A stretch of 64,000 nt of DNA from Tetracentron sinense (lineage: Eukaryota; Streptophyta; Magnoliopsida; Trochodendrales; Trochodendraceae): the NCBI GenBank assembly GCA_015143295.1, contig JABCRI010001048.1, positions 1 to 64,000 on the forward strand, written 5' to 3'. The notes under the pieces were generated by a model, which saw nothing but the letters and a program-made list of their open reading frames with translations, was not told where the DNA came from and searched no databases. The position numbers and the translations under genes were made by a program. Every line of letters starts with the position of its first letter. Position 1 is the first letter of the stretch. Positions 22,561 to 33,839 of this stretch are shown here, piece after piece.

Positions 22561-25080
22561 AATGTGAGCAGGGGTCTTGAAACCCTAAATAATCTCACAA
22601 GATTAGAGTTGTCACCTACTCATTCAGAAGGGATAAGTCCCCAGGATTTGGATAAGGGCTTGGCCTGAGATTGAGATTAGGGTAAGAGGTTTGGTTAAGT
22701 CCGGGGAAGGTGTTAGGCACCTCGAGACTTCCATTTTACAATAGTTCCCTACTCCCTAAGTTTAAGCCAATTAATATTAAAGTTTGCTAAAATGCCTAAG
22801 TGTTTAAAGTAATACTAATCTAAAAAAGAAAAGCTAAACTAGGATCGAATTCGGGTTGGGTTGCTTACGTACTCACATTAGGGTGAGATCAGACCGAGCG
22901 TAATTCTGTCACATGAGTCCATGCCAAGACTAGGGGGTGTGTATGTGTGCACCAAGGGTGGCTAACGGACTAGTCTGGCAGACTAGGGTTGAGTTGATCG
23001 GGGTTGGTCAAGTGGATGGTATGAGCTTAGTAGGCCAAGGGTTAGTCCGGTAGACTAGGACCCAGTAGACCAAGAGAGAAACTCGGCAGGCTAAGACAAA
23101 ATTTGACCAAGGTTAAGGTTGCTAATCGAGGTTAACTAACCATGGTTAGGATTTCTAATCACAGTTAAGAGAGGTATGGTCAAGCCTGATAGGCTGAGAT
23201 TGGACCTGATAGGTCAAGGGATTAGACCCAGTAGGCCAAAAGGGTTTTAACAAATGGTTAGAGTTGTTAACCGGGATTAAAATAATGGTTAACCATAGTT
23301 AGGGGTTCTAACCATGATAAAAAGATCCATAAATAGTATTTTTGGTCTTTTTATATTTTTTGAATTTTTTGGGATTTTTTCCAAATTTTTCATGGGTTAA
23401 GGGAATATTTAACAATGGTTAAATGAGTAAGTTATCATAGTTAGGGTTGCTAATCATGGTAAAATAGTCAAAGCGGGATATTTTTGGGCACCTCAGAATA
23501 TTTTGATTTTCTAAGTATTTTTCCAGAATTGTTCAAGGGTTAAAGATTGCTTAACCATGTTTAAATGTTAACCAAGGGTCGGGTTAACCATGGTTAAGGT
23601 AGGAGTCTGGTCAGGATTAGGCCCAACGGGTATAGCAGGGCCTGCAATGTCCTCCTACTAGGTCTGGGCCCTGTGCAAAGCCCAAAAATTAAAAATTCAG
23701 TAATGACAGTAATGGGATTACCGCCATTACAGTAACATTTTTAACCCTAGTTTCTAAGGTTATAACTCGAGTTAGGGATGACCCCACAGGGTTTTAAACC
23801 TACAGGGGTGAAGAGGAAAGTGCAGGAAAGACCTTGGACCTTTGGCGGGCCCAGGAGGAGGTCTATGGTGGGCCCCATAATGAGCTGAATACCCCTTGCT
23901 TGGATGACTGTAATGGTGGTAGATGGACTACTGCCATTATGTTAACTTAGGTTTGAAACCCTATTAACCATGGTTAAGGTCAAGTGTTAGGCCTGGAAAG
24001 ACCAAGCCAAATAGAGTAAGGTCAGGAGAGTCTAACCATGGCCCTGGATTGGAGAAGGGCCTAACCTAACTATAGTTTCAGAGGTTGCGAAGTGGAGGGC
24101 TAAGAATAGCGGTAGTTATTCTACCGCCATTCCCTGAAATTTTCATAAATCAATATTCCTCTGTTGGGGGCTACACTAGTGGACTTCTAGGAGATCCCTC
24201 ATGGATTGAGGGTCCCCTAAAGCCTGAGGGGAGATGTCATGCACGTATGGGGGGTTTGTACCCAAGTTAGGCCTCAAGGGGATCCCCTATGCCTATGAAG
24301 AAAGCAAGGGGTCCTATCTTTGGTTGTGCAACAATATGAAAGCAGCAAAAGGGAACAAAATGGCCCATGGAGTAGGACCGAGGGCCTTACAATGCTTATG
24401 AAAGTAAAAGAACGGGATAGGGGGTCCTACCCTATGCAAAACTCCATGTTTTGGAGTTGGTACACCGCTGAGGGGAGTGGTAGCAGGGTAGTGGTGCTGG
24501 AGCAACTCCTGGGGATCACTTCGAGGTGGAGACAGATGCTGGGAAGAGAGGAGATGAGCTGGCCGAAATCCTACAGGGCTTTGGTATGAGAGTTTTTAGA
24601 ATGGAGTCCTTGAACCCATGGAGGCGGTGGGTTTAAATGGAGAAGGGAAGGCCTTAAGGGTGATTAGGGGATACCCAAGGCGTGGGGGACAAGTTGGAAG
24701 TGAGCCAAGGTGGCCAGGAGGGGTGTTGTACGCTGCAGATCGAAACTCAGGTAATGGCGGTAATCATATTACCACAATTCCCAGCTTAATGCAATATAGG
24801 AATGACGGTGATATAATTACCGTCATTTAGGGTTTTTGCCAAAATTTGGCTAAACCCCCACACGTTTAAGCCGAAAGACACTGTAACATTGCCATTTTTT
24901 TATAATAGTGGTAAATTTTTTACCGATATTATTGAAATTTTGAATTGTGGGCCCCACACCAACGGTCCCTAAGGTATTATGGGCCCCTATTTGGGCACAC
25001 AGTGACACAGAGGTTCTGGGCTTTCGGTTTTGGGCATTGAGTGGGCTTTGGGTGGATCCTAGGGTTAGGGCAAGGGTTTA
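22560..25080 (+). repeat. Long degenerate repeat rich in TTAACCATGGTTAA
   Basis: Opens with the motif series GAGTTGTCACCTACTCATTC, GGGATAAGTCCC, GTGTTAGGCACC shared with 8235-9480, then about 2 kb dense in AACCATGGTTA and GGTCTGGGCC-type phrases. Several pairs of A/T-rich hairpins (GGCGGTAAT...ATTACCGCC) recur. Probably the LTR or body of an old non-coding LTR element. No protein similarity recognised. Confidence 0.45.
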
Positions 25081-25084
25081 ACCA

Positions 25085-25350
25085 TGGTTTACCTAGGGTT
25101 AGGCTTAGGGCTTGACTAGAGTTTGACCAAGGTTTGACTGGGGTTACCTAGGGTTAGGGTTTGTCCTAGGGTTAGGCTTAGGGCTTGACTAGGGTTTGAC
25201 CAGGGTCTACCTAGGGTTAGGGTTTGTCCTAGGGTTAGGCATAAGGCTTGACTGGGGTTTGACCAGGACCTAGGGTTAGGGTTTGTCCTAAGGTTAGGCT
25301 TTGGGCTTGACTAAGGTTTGACCAGGGTTTGACCAGGATTTACCTAAGGT
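25085..25350 (+). repeat. Minisatellite, ~63-bp unit with TTAGGG-like motifs
   Basis: About four diverged tandem copies of a unit containing CCTAGGGTTAGGGTTTGTCC and GGGCTTGACTAGGGTTTGACC. Although TTAGGG-like words recur, spacing is irregular and it is not a telomeric array. Confidence 0.75.
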
Positions 25351-25725
25351 TTGACTGGACTCAGCTGGGGGTAACCATGATTAATGGGCTTAACCATAGT
25401 AAGGATAGGGTATAAAAATTGATTGCTTACAAATAATATAACTATTAAATTGATTAAGCTTAACCACAGTTAAAGGAGGACAAAATGGAAAGGCATTCGA
25501 CTACCTATCTGAATGTAATGTCAATTAATCATTACAAAAAAAAAAAATCTAAATTTATACTTGTATTATTTAATTTAGAGGGCATAAGCATAGCCGAGGA
25601 AGGAGTTGCTCAATGTTTTTTTTTTAATAGAAAAAACAAAGTTTTAATTATATTATTTAATTTAGGATGACATAATCATAGGCAAGAAGAGCAGCTATCC
25701 CCACTTATTATATATATATGAGTCG
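25351..25725. other. Intergenic, AT-rich with a short imperfect tandem duplication
   Basis: The phrase ATTATTTAATTTAG(A/G)..GCATAA.CATAG occurs twice (about 25566-25600 and 25650-25684), each after an A/T run. No gene seen. Confidence 0.5.
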
Positions 25726-25735
25726 TCTGTTTGTA

Positions 25736-25804
<69 letters not shown>

Positions 25805-25813
25805 ACAAACAGA
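25726..25813. repeat. (TA)n microsatellite flanked by 13-bp inverted arms
   Basis: TCTGTTTGTAAAT (25726-25738), about 31 TA units, then the exact inverse ATTTACAAACAGA (25801-25813). The whole 88 bases can fold into one long hairpin or cruciform. Possibly the relic of a very short inverted-repeat element grown by TA expansion. Confidence 0.85.
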
Positions 25814-26574
25814 TGAGATGGCCCATGAGCTTGGCCCTCAAAAATATTTGGTGGGCTACACCCCACATCCCATTGTTAGCCCCTTGTATGAAAATCATGG
25901 CTCAACCCCTAATAACATATGTATATGTGTTTGTGAGTAGTGAGAGAAAGAGTGGAAATAGCCAAAGAGGGACCTAGCGAGGTAATTTATTTATTATGAT
26001 AATTCAATTAATGTTTTTAATTGGACCATTCTTTTTATAATAATAAAGAAGGAATAAGATAAACATAAGGTTAATTTTGACATTTAGGTAAAAATTTAAT
26101 GAGCCAAGCCCTAGGCCTATATAAATATAGGTCAAATAAATTGAACCTGGACCTAGACCTAGACCTACCCCTAGGGCCTAAAATATAGGTAGTGGGGGGG
26201 CTTTTTCGGTGCTACATACTATGCCTAATGTCTATCCACCTTGAATCCTTGATCCACGTTGTATGACTGACGGCTGCTGATCGGACATGTCACCATAAAC
26301 ACTTGAGGTGCGGAGCCAAGAGGTGATGGAACTCCCAAATGGTTTTGAAAAGTGTTAGTAATTAGTGTTATAAAAAAATTAAAAAAAATTTAAAGAAAAA
26401 CTAATTTCTAATGAATTTGTTTTGAAAAGTACAAAAGTACCCTTAGAATACTAATCCTAAGCCATCTTTGTTAAACTTAGATCTGTATGAAATTATAGGG
26501 GTCTAGCAAATGAGAAGAGCGATTATGGTTCACACTAGTTTCCATGGTTGTACGCAACTCATACAAGCCTTGAT
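25814..26574. other. Intergenic, no gene recognised
   Basis: Low-complexity and AT-rich sequence (CCTAGACCTAGACC repeats near 26150). No open frame or element end could be supported. Confidence 0.5.
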
Positions 26575-26834
26575 CAAGGTTTTAAATTTGAAAATTTGTG
26601 AAATTTCATGAAATTCCAGTTTCATCCTACCCCAACAAGATCGATACAGAGTGGATTTTGGAAAAACAAATTTAGGCCAAAATTTTGAAAATTTCGGATC
26701 AAATATCAGATTTCAGAATTTGCGTGATATTTCAAAAATTTATTTTTAAATATGTTCTTTTTTTTTATTAAGATTATGAAATATTTTGATATTTTTATTG
26801 AAATTTCGTGAAATTTATTTAATAATATATATAT

Positions 26835-27016
26835 TAATAGGGCTTGAGCAGAAGATGATTTTCTTGTATTGAGGTGGTCAGTTTTATAGAATATTACAGA
26901 CTGAGAATCCCTTATATCATGGGATTGATTGATACAAAAACAGAAAACATATATATGGCAGTAACTAAATATGGTTAGTATGACTCTGCAGATCTTCTCC
27001 CATGGGTGTCTTGGTC
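26835..27016 (-). repeat. copia-2 3' LTR
   Basis: Minus-strand LTR reading GACCAAGACACCC...CCTATTA. Ends are not the usual TG...CA under the boundaries that give a TATAT duplication; shifting by one base gives TGACC at this copy only. The partner is 31388-31569. Confidence 0.85.
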
Positions 27017-27535
27017 AATACTCCCCCGCAAACTTGGCAACGCAGTGACGAGTTTGGAACTGAGATTGGAGAACCGTGGACGAGGCAATGATTTAGTGAA
27101 GATGTCGGCCAACTGATGCTCAGAAGAAACAAAAACAACACGATGAGATCCAGAAGCAACACGTTCCCGAACGAAATGGTAGTCAAGTTCAATATGCTTG
27201 GTGCGGGCATGAAAAATCGGGTTGGCAGCCATATATGTTGCACTGAGATTGTCACAATACATGACTGTTTTATCAGCGATAGAGATGCCAAGGTCGCGGA
27301 GAAAATGAGAAATCCAAATGGTGTCGGCGCAAGCATATGCTAAGGCGCGGTATTCAGCCTCCGTGCTGGACTTGGAGACAGTGGGTTGCTTTTTAGCACA
27401 CCATGATATGAGATTTGGACCCAAGAAGACACAGTAGCCAGTAGTAGAGCGGCGACTGTCCGGGCAGCCAGCCCAATCCGCGTCGGAGTAAGCCACAAGT
27501 TGAAGGGGTTGAGAAGAGTGGGAGAGAGTTAACCC
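26975..27535 (-). pseudogene. copia-2 RNase H
   Basis: Contains YSDADWAGCPDSRRSTTGYC (about 27490), SKSSTEAEYRALAYACAD (about 27365), CDNLSATYMAANPIFHARTK (about 27260), and ends with LADIFTKSLP. Residues match the usual copia RNase H. It is separated from the RT part by a stop at 27536-27538 where a glutamine or histidine codon is expected. Confidence 0.9.
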
Positions 27536-28661
27536 TTATCTGATGGAGCCTTTCAAATACCGAAGTATACGCTTGACAGTAGTGAGATGAGCATCAGTTG
27601 GGCGGCTCATGAATTGTGCAAGATGATGGACAGCAAAAGCAATATTAGGCCTTGTCAATGTAAGGTACTGTAAGGTACCTAAAAGATGCCGAAAGGGAGT
27701 AGAATCAGTCATTGGGGTGCCATCTGTAGTAGAGAGGTAGGTGCGGGCAGCAAGTGGAGTCGAACATGGTTTGCAATGAAGCATATCAAAGCAGCGTAGG
27801 ACATCCAATGTATATTTGTTCTGAGATAAATGGAGTCCATTAGGTAGACGGGCTACCTCGAGGCCCAAGAAATAGTGCAGATCTCCTAAGTCCTTGACCT
27901 CAAATTCTCGTCCAAGAGTGTGAATGAAGGAACGAAGAAGGGAATGATGATTCCTGTGAGGACAATATCATCCACATAAAGTAGAAGAACCATAATATGA
28001 TTGTCCCGCCGGTAAATGAACATTGAAGAATCTGCAGCACTTTGTTGAAACCCGTATGATAGGAGAAATGAATTGAAGCGCTGAAACCACGCTCTTGGGG
28101 CCTGTTTAAGGCCATAGATAGCCTTATGGAGCTTACAAACATGGTGTGGACGAGTAGGATCAGTGAATCCCGGTGTTGTGCCATAAAGACCTCTTCTAAG
28201 AGCATTCCATGAAGGAATGCATTTTTGACGTCCAGTTGATGAGTAGGCCATGCAAATGTTGTGGCAAGGCTTAGAATAGTGCGGATAGTGGTGGGTTTCA
28301 CCACCGGGCTAAAAGTCTCCTCGTAGTCAATACCAACTTGTTGGTGAAAACCTTTGGCGACAAGACGGGCTTTATAACACTCAAGAGTTCCATCAGAGTG
28401 ACGTTTAATCTTAAAAACCCACTTGCAACCAACTGTGTTGTGAGAGGAATGGGGAGGTACAAGAGACCAAGTGGAATTCTTGAGCAAAGCATTAAACTCT
28501 TCATTCATGGCCTGTCTCCAATGAGCAGATTTTATTGCTTGAGTGTAGCAGCTGGGTTCGGTCTCACTAGTGAGATGTGTGGAAAGGGCAAGTGGAATGG
28601 GATGACGGATGACATGCAAAATCTGCACGTGGCTTAGGTTTGGAGATACCAGCTTTGGCAC
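27536..28661 (-). pseudogene. copia-2 reverse transcriptase, frameshifted
   Basis: Blocks in order on the minus strand: [18 protein letters not shown] (about 28515), [14 protein letters not shown] (about 28380), [16 protein letters not shown] (about 28330), [13 protein letters not shown] (about 28240), [16 protein letters not shown] (about 28115), [11 protein letters not shown] (about 27980) and LTRPNIAFAVHHLAQF (about 27650). Frameshifts occur near 28190 and 27900. Confidence 0.9.
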
Positions 28662-29913
28662 GGGTTGTCATTGGATGATGGTTGGTGGGGACAATGGGAG
28701 TAGTTGTGTTCAAACAGGGGGAAGGCTCAGTTATAGTTGGAGGTAGAGTAGGGGATGGTACTGATAAGGGAGAGGGAGGATGTGTTATTTGCTGCACTGG
28801 GGAAAAAGATGAAGGCTGGGGCAATAGTGGTATTGGAGGTGGAAGTGGTGGCAAGGCTACAAGGGTAGGTTCAACAGTTGGGGATGAAGCCGAACTAGGT
28901 GGAGATGGAACTGGTGTTGGTGAGGAAGTCACGATGGGAATAAACACCATGGCCGAAGGATTTGGTGAGGATATGGAGGGTGGGGAAGCCCGAATGGAAG
29001 CATATGGAAATGTTGTTTTATCAAATCTGACATGCCGTGAGATGTATAACCGACCAGTAGAGGGGTCGAGGTAGTGAAATCCTTTATGCTGGGAGCTGTA
29101 GCCAACAAAGACACAAGGAATAGAGCGAGGTATTAGTTTGTTAGCCACATAATCACCAAGATAGGGGTAACAGGCACACCCAAAGGCGAGTAAGGTCGTA
29201 TAGTCGGGTGGAGTGCCAAAAAGGGACTCAAAGGGGGAAACCCATTGTAAGAGTGAGGTGGGGAGGCGATTGATCAGGTAGACAGCAGTACAAAGAGCTT
29301 CAACCCAAAGATTAAGGGGTAGAGATGCCGAAATCATGAGGGTTCGACCCATTTCAGAGATGTGACGGTGCTTGCGTTCAGCAAGACCGTTCTATTGAGG
29401 GGTATAGGGGCAAGAGAACCTATGGTGAATGCCTTTGGTCGCACATAATTGGTGAAAAGAATTGTTGGCATATTCGCGACCCCCATCACTTTGCATGGTA
29501 GAGAATTGATTTTCAATCAAATTTAAGAGAGTTACAAAGTGAGAGAAAACTTCAGATTTGTTTTTCATTGGAAAGATCCAAGAGTAGCGAGTGGAATCAT
29601 CAGTAAAGAGCACATAATAGCGATATCCAGAGACAGAAGAAATAGGAGACATCCAAACATCTGAGTGAATTAAAGTAAATGGTTCGGTGGAACGATGTTC
29701 TTTATTAGAAAAAGGTAACCGGGTGGACTTGCCTAAAGCACAATCCTTACAAAAATGTGATTTACTAAAAGAAAATGAACCTAAACAATTTTTGCGAGAT
29801 AAAAGCTGAAGAACACGCGCTGATGGGTGGCCGAGACGATGATGCCACAAGGTAGAAGATTGAGTGGAGGCAGAGAAAGCATAAGGAGAGTGACTTGGTT
29901 TGATGGGATACAA
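28567..29913 (-). pseudogene. copia-2 integrase and linker, one internal stop
   Basis: Minus strand. LWHHRLGHPSARVLQLL and CKDCALGKSTRLPF form the zinc region (about 29855-29720). FTLIHSDVW (about 29675) and FTDDSTRYSWIF (about 29600) are core blocks, and NGLAERKHRH near 29385 is the glutamate block. A TAG stop at 29392-29394 splits the domain (PQ*NG where QQNG is usual). Then a proline/serine-rich linker (about 29000-28680) leads to a frameshift near 28600. Confidence 0.88.
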
Positions 29914-29925
29914 ACCATCTTCACA

Positions 29926-31299
29926 TCAGCCCTGAAAGAGAAGAGAACCTGACTGTAAGTCACAAATAGTAAATCCAAAAGGATAAAATGTAAAACTTGC
30001 AGAATTTTCTTGGGTAAATTGTGCCACAGAGAGAAGATTTTTGCGAAGATTTGGGACATGAAGAACATTAGATAGGGGATATGAACTTTGACCAGCGGAA
30101 AGGGAAAGTTTACCAGTTTGGGCGATAGGGAGAGAATCACCATTACCCAGTTGGACATGATCTGAACCAGCATAGTCAGATCTGTTGGTCATTGAACGAG
30201 CATCACCAGTCATGTGATTTGTTGCGCCTGAATCTGGGTACCAGTTTGGGTCAATTTGGGATGCTATTTGGAGTCCAGCAAAGGGGACAGAGATGTCCTC
30301 ATCATTGTTATGGTTGCGATAGCGACTATAACAGGTGGCTGCCGAGTGACCAAATTTGCTACAGATTTGGCATTGAGGTGTAGAATTTGGTGAAGGTCCG
30401 AGGCTGCCTTGTTGATAGGTATTGCGACTGCGACCACGATAACCCCTGCCTCCTCTATGAAAGTTATAGAAATGATTGTAGGGAGAGTTAGAGGAGTCTG
30501 ATGAAAACCCACGACCTCCACGGCCTTGACGACCACCGCAATTATTATAGAAGGAATGGCCTCCTCGATGATGATTGGAATTGCTGCGAGAGGTGAGAAG
30601 AGCAGTGGTAGAAGGGCTGTTGGGGACTTGTGGATGGGCATTCTGGGAATCAAATGAGAGGATACGAGCCCGCAGATCAGAGAAGGCAGGCAAGGGTGGG
30701 AAGTTGAGAATGGCTGTGACAAGCATTGTATAGTCAGGGCCTAGACCTCGAAGCACAGAGGTAACAAGATCTGCATTGGAAACAGGTTGGTTGATGGCTA
30801 CTAGTGCATCTGAGATGGATTTTGCATTTTGGAGATATTCAGAGATACTTTTGGATCCTTTAGTGATGGAAAGAAGTTGGAACCGAAGATGGGTGGCATT
30901 GGCCAGTGAGTGTTGAGAGAAGTTTTGTTGAAGGCACTGCCATATATCGTGAGATTTGGACAGACCAACAACTTGAGAGAGAACAGGTTCAGATAAGGTT
31001 GCATTGATGAGACTAATGAGGGTCTGATCCGTTTGGAACCAGGTAATATAGGCAGGGTTTGGTGTGTCTGAAGAATCAGGAGAAGTGAAAAATGGAGGAG
31101 GACATGGGTAAGTTCTATCTATAAATCGCCAATAATTTTGGACCAAGAGAAATGGTTTAATCGGACTTTGCCATAGAAGAAAATTTGTTTCAGTGAGTTT
31201 GATTGAGACAAGAGTTGCAATGTTAGGGAGGGTAAGAGAGGGTATTAGAGTAGGGGTCGATCCAGATGAAGGTATGGAGGAAGAAGAGTCGGTAGCCAT
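29926..31299 (-). CDS. copia-2 gag and protease (457 codons, open)
   Basis: The start at 31299 gives MATDSSSSIPSS. The UBN2-type gag region includes KLTETNFLLWQS (about residues 33-44) and CLQQNFSQHSLANA. A glycine/arginine-rich stretch (residues about 240-300) precedes one zinc knuckle CQICSKFGHSAATC (residues about 312-325). The protease motif WYPDSGATNHMTG is near residue 357 and NVLHVPNLRKNLLSVAQ near 425. It ends at TGA (29926-29928), followed by a frame that continues the polyprotein (CEDGLYPIKP), so this stop is probably a CGA-to-TGA change. Confidence 0.9.
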   Translation of the reverse strand: MATDSSSSIPSSGSTPTLIPSLTLPNIATLVSIKLTETNFLLWQSPIKPFLLVQNYWRFIDRTYPCPPPFFTSPDSSDTPNPAYITWFQTDQTLISLINATLSEPVLSQVVGLSKSHDIWQCLQQNFSQHSLANATHLRFQLLSITKGSKSISEYLQNAKSISDALVAINQPVSNADLVTSVLRGLGPDYTMLVTAILNFPPLPAFSDLRARILSFDSQNAHPQVPNSPSTTALLTSRSNSNHHRGGHSFYNNCGGRQGRGGRGFSSDSSNSPYNHFYNFHRGGRGYRGRSRNTYQQGSLGPSPNSTPQCQICSKFGHSAATCYSRYRNHNNDEDISVPFAGLQIASQIDPNWYPDSGATNHMTGDARSMTNRSDYAGSDHVQLGNGDSLPIAQTGKLSLSAGQSSYPLSNVLHVPNLRKNLLSVAQFTQENSASFTFYPFGFTICDLQSGSLLFQG

Positions 31300-31375
31300 G
31301 ATGAAGAGGAGTAAACCGGAAACAAGAAGAGTTGGAAAAAAAAAAAAACTTAACCCAAGGTCTGAACGGAACCTT

Positions 31376-31387
31376 GCTCTGATACCA
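31376..31387 (-). promoter_or_regulatory. copia-2 primer-binding site
   Basis: Minus-strand TGGTATCAGAGC directly after the 5' LTR, an exact match to the usual plant copia initiator-tRNA complement. Confidence 0.92.
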
Positions 31388-31569
31388 TAATAGGTCTTGA
31401 GCAGAAGATGATTTTCTTGTATTGAGGTGGTCAGTTTTATAGAATATTACAGACTGAGAATCCCTTATATCATTGGATTGATTGATACAAAAACAGAAAA
31501 CATATATATGGCAGTAACTAAATATGGTTAGTATGACTCTGCAGATCTTCTCCCATGGGTGTCTTGGTC
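31388..31569 (-). repeat. copia-2 5' LTR
   Basis: Pairs with 26835-27016; two visible differences inside (AGGGCT/AGGTCT and CATGGG/CATTGG on plus). Confidence 0.9.
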
Positions 31570-31703
31570 TATATATATAATTAATAAATATTAATATTTT
31601 GGATTTCGAAATTTCGCCAAGATCCCGTAAGTTTTCGGGATTTCGATTAGGCACACTGATCGAAAGCTCTGCAAATTTTGAATTTTCAAACCTTGACCTT
31701 GAT

Positions 31704-32339
31704 CACCCAGGCATAGGGGGTGGGAGGGGACATGACCTCCTAAAATTTTGAAAGTTTTCTTTTGTGTAGGTATAATTTCAAAAATCATCTAATTTTTGTA
31801 TATAATAACCCCCAAATTAGGATCTAATTGTTGATTATGTGAGAAAATTGGTCCCTTCAATTATATATATATAAAATATAAAAAATTAAAAATATATTAA
31901 ATTTATAACCATAGACCTATTACCCGAGAAAAAAAAATTCTAGCCCCCAACCCCAAAATCCATTACTCTTCTTGAGACATGCAATTCCTTGTTCTGCCCT
32001 GAAAATATCCAAAATTAGGGCTTATTAGCTTTTCTTATAGATGGTTTAATGTGAATTCCAGTTTAAGATTTTTTTACCTTTTTAAAAATAAAAATTCTTA
32101 AAGAAACATATATGAATTGTGGAATTCTGTCGTGCTTGCCCAAAAAAGGCAAATTAAGTTTGTGCTTTTATGGTAGTTAATGGTTTTGGTATTAATTTTC
32201 TATCATTTTTTTCTAATGGAGTACATTTTGCCGAGCTTGAACAAAGGAAAGTTGTTTTCTTAATTGATTTTGTTGTGTATGGCTTAAATTCAGTTAAAAT
32301 TGTTGGAAAGTTATCATGAATTTTACTCGAATTCTTGAC
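31704..32339. other. Intergenic, no gene recognised
   Basis: AT-rich. The phrase near 32260-32330 (TTGTTTTCTTAATTGATTTTG, GGCTTAAATTC) resembles that at 34508 next to module copy 7, suggesting shared ancestry. Confidence 0.45.
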
Positions 32340-33430
32340 AATTCGTTGTCGACCTGATGTGACCCGATTAATAGGCAATATGCGGGGTTTCCTCCCCATT
32401 GAGTATTTTGACCCGATTAGTTTTGGATATTTTGACCCGTTTTGTCTATTATGTTATAACTCTAGGTATATAAGGGATTTCTTAGGACTGCGATTTATAG
32501 ACTTAAGAGAGCTTGTTTTCAACTATAATCTCCCTTGTTCTAGTAGATTTCTTGCCAATTTCACTCGTGGATGTAGGCATCTTACCGAACCATGTATATT
32601 GTTGTCTCCTTTGTTTGATTGTTTGCATTCTCTTTCTTATTTCTTTGATATTTGTTGAGCTATAATAGACTTCATGTGATTTGTAAAGTCTAGAGATGAG
32701 TTTGCTATGGGGTTTACACTTTTTCATGGGTTTCTAGTTTGTTAGACCGGGTCTAAATGGGAGTGCTGCAGTATTGCTGAATATGATATTTGAAGGAAAA
32801 TATTTTTGTTTCATGATTGGTCACTCCTTATCTCAATTTAATATGACTGTTGTCTTCGGTGGATTTTCTTCAAACTTTAGCTTCAATGCTTTTTCAAAAG
32901 GAACAATAGACTTTTCTGGAAATCCTACAAATCGAAATGTACTCTAGTAAAATTTATCATAATTACAGGAAGCTACGTTCAAAGTGGGTTGATCATGTTT
33001 TAGGAAGCTCGTTTCTTAGACTCACTTCTTAAGAAACTCGCTTTTATCACATCCCATTGAGTGTCAAAAAAGGTTATGTATATGAAAAGTAATAGGAATG
33101 AGGAGCATATATCTCATTTTTCGTTTCCTAAAAATTTTATGTGACTTGCTTTCTCTTTTCTTCTTATTTTCGCTTCTTGCTTTGGTAACTATGAAATTTA
33201 CTAATACATTAAGTAATAGTAGGTCTCACTTTTAGATTATTAGTGAAAAAAAAATATATTGCTAAAATAGGCAAACACAAAATACAAATATTTGATAAAA
33301 TCAAAATATTAGCGTCTAATAAAAATATATGAAATATTAGTTATTTTGTGAACAAATCTTCAAATAGAAAAAAAAAAATTATATATATTATAGATGTGTG
33401 CGCGCGTAATGTTGTCTGCATCATGCATTT

Positions 33431-33471
<41 letters not shown>

Positions 33472-33835
33472 GCACACGCACACGTGTTGTTTTTTGGGTC
33501 AACAAAAAAACACCTATTAATTGTAATTAAGGGGAGGGAGTGTCAGGTGCATGGCCAATTTCCAGGCTGATCAGAAACATAAGGCCATCCAACCAGGATA
33601 GACATTTGCCATGGGTCACGTAGTATTTTTATAACATAAGGTGAGAATTTTGATTTGTGATCCAACCTGCAACATACTCCTTTAATCTAAACCATTAGAT
33701 GGTCTTTCGGATTGGCGGAGTTATGTATATCTCAAGGACCTTCCAATAGCATGTACCTAAGAAGGATGTATTTCTCAAGGGGATGCAGCTCAATCCTCAG
33801 TCCTCACACTTGATCTTGAGAATTCAGTTGATGGG
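32340..33835 (+). repeat. Large duplicated block (pairs with 5870-7420)
   Basis: Direct repeat of 5870-7420 with the same landmarks: TGTGACCCGATTAAT, an LTR-like stretch to about 32668 with GGTATATAAGGG, and GGCTGATCAGAAACATAAGG near 33564. It differs by a (TA)n expansion at 33437-33467 next to ACGCACACGCACACG. It leads directly into module copy 7. Confidence 0.7.
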
Positions 33836-33839
33836 CCCT

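Larger units (their letters stand above)
26835..31569 (-). mobile_element. Ty1/copia retrotransposon copia-2, recent but inactive
   Basis: A 4.7-kb minus-strand element with two 182-bp LTRs differing at about two positions, a TGGTATCAGAGC primer-binding site, gag-pol in copia order, and a GCGGGGGAGT polypurine tract (27018-27030 on plus as ACTCCCCCGC). The probable target duplication is TATAT, in an (AT)n tract and therefore weak evidence. gag-pol is broken by three stops and about three frameshifts despite the similar LTRs. Confidence 0.92.
26575..31695. mobile_element. hAT-like MITE split by copia-2
   Basis: Inverted ends CAAGGTTTTAAATTTG / AATTTTCAAACCTTG with an 8-bp target duplication GCCTTGAT (26567-26574) and ACCTTGAT (31696-31703; one mismatch). 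Its own sequence is about 0.38 kb of AT-rich DNA with GAAATTTCG motifs. The remainder is the copia element inserted in its central (AT)n. Confidence 0.72.

Noticed and set aside
25070-25350. Interstitial telomere array
   Set aside because: The TTAGGG-like words are irregular parts of a 63-bp unit, not tandem TTTAGGG.
28682-29074. 130-residue plus-strand glycine-rich open frame
   Set aside because: Antisense of the proline/serine-rich linker of copia-2 integrase.
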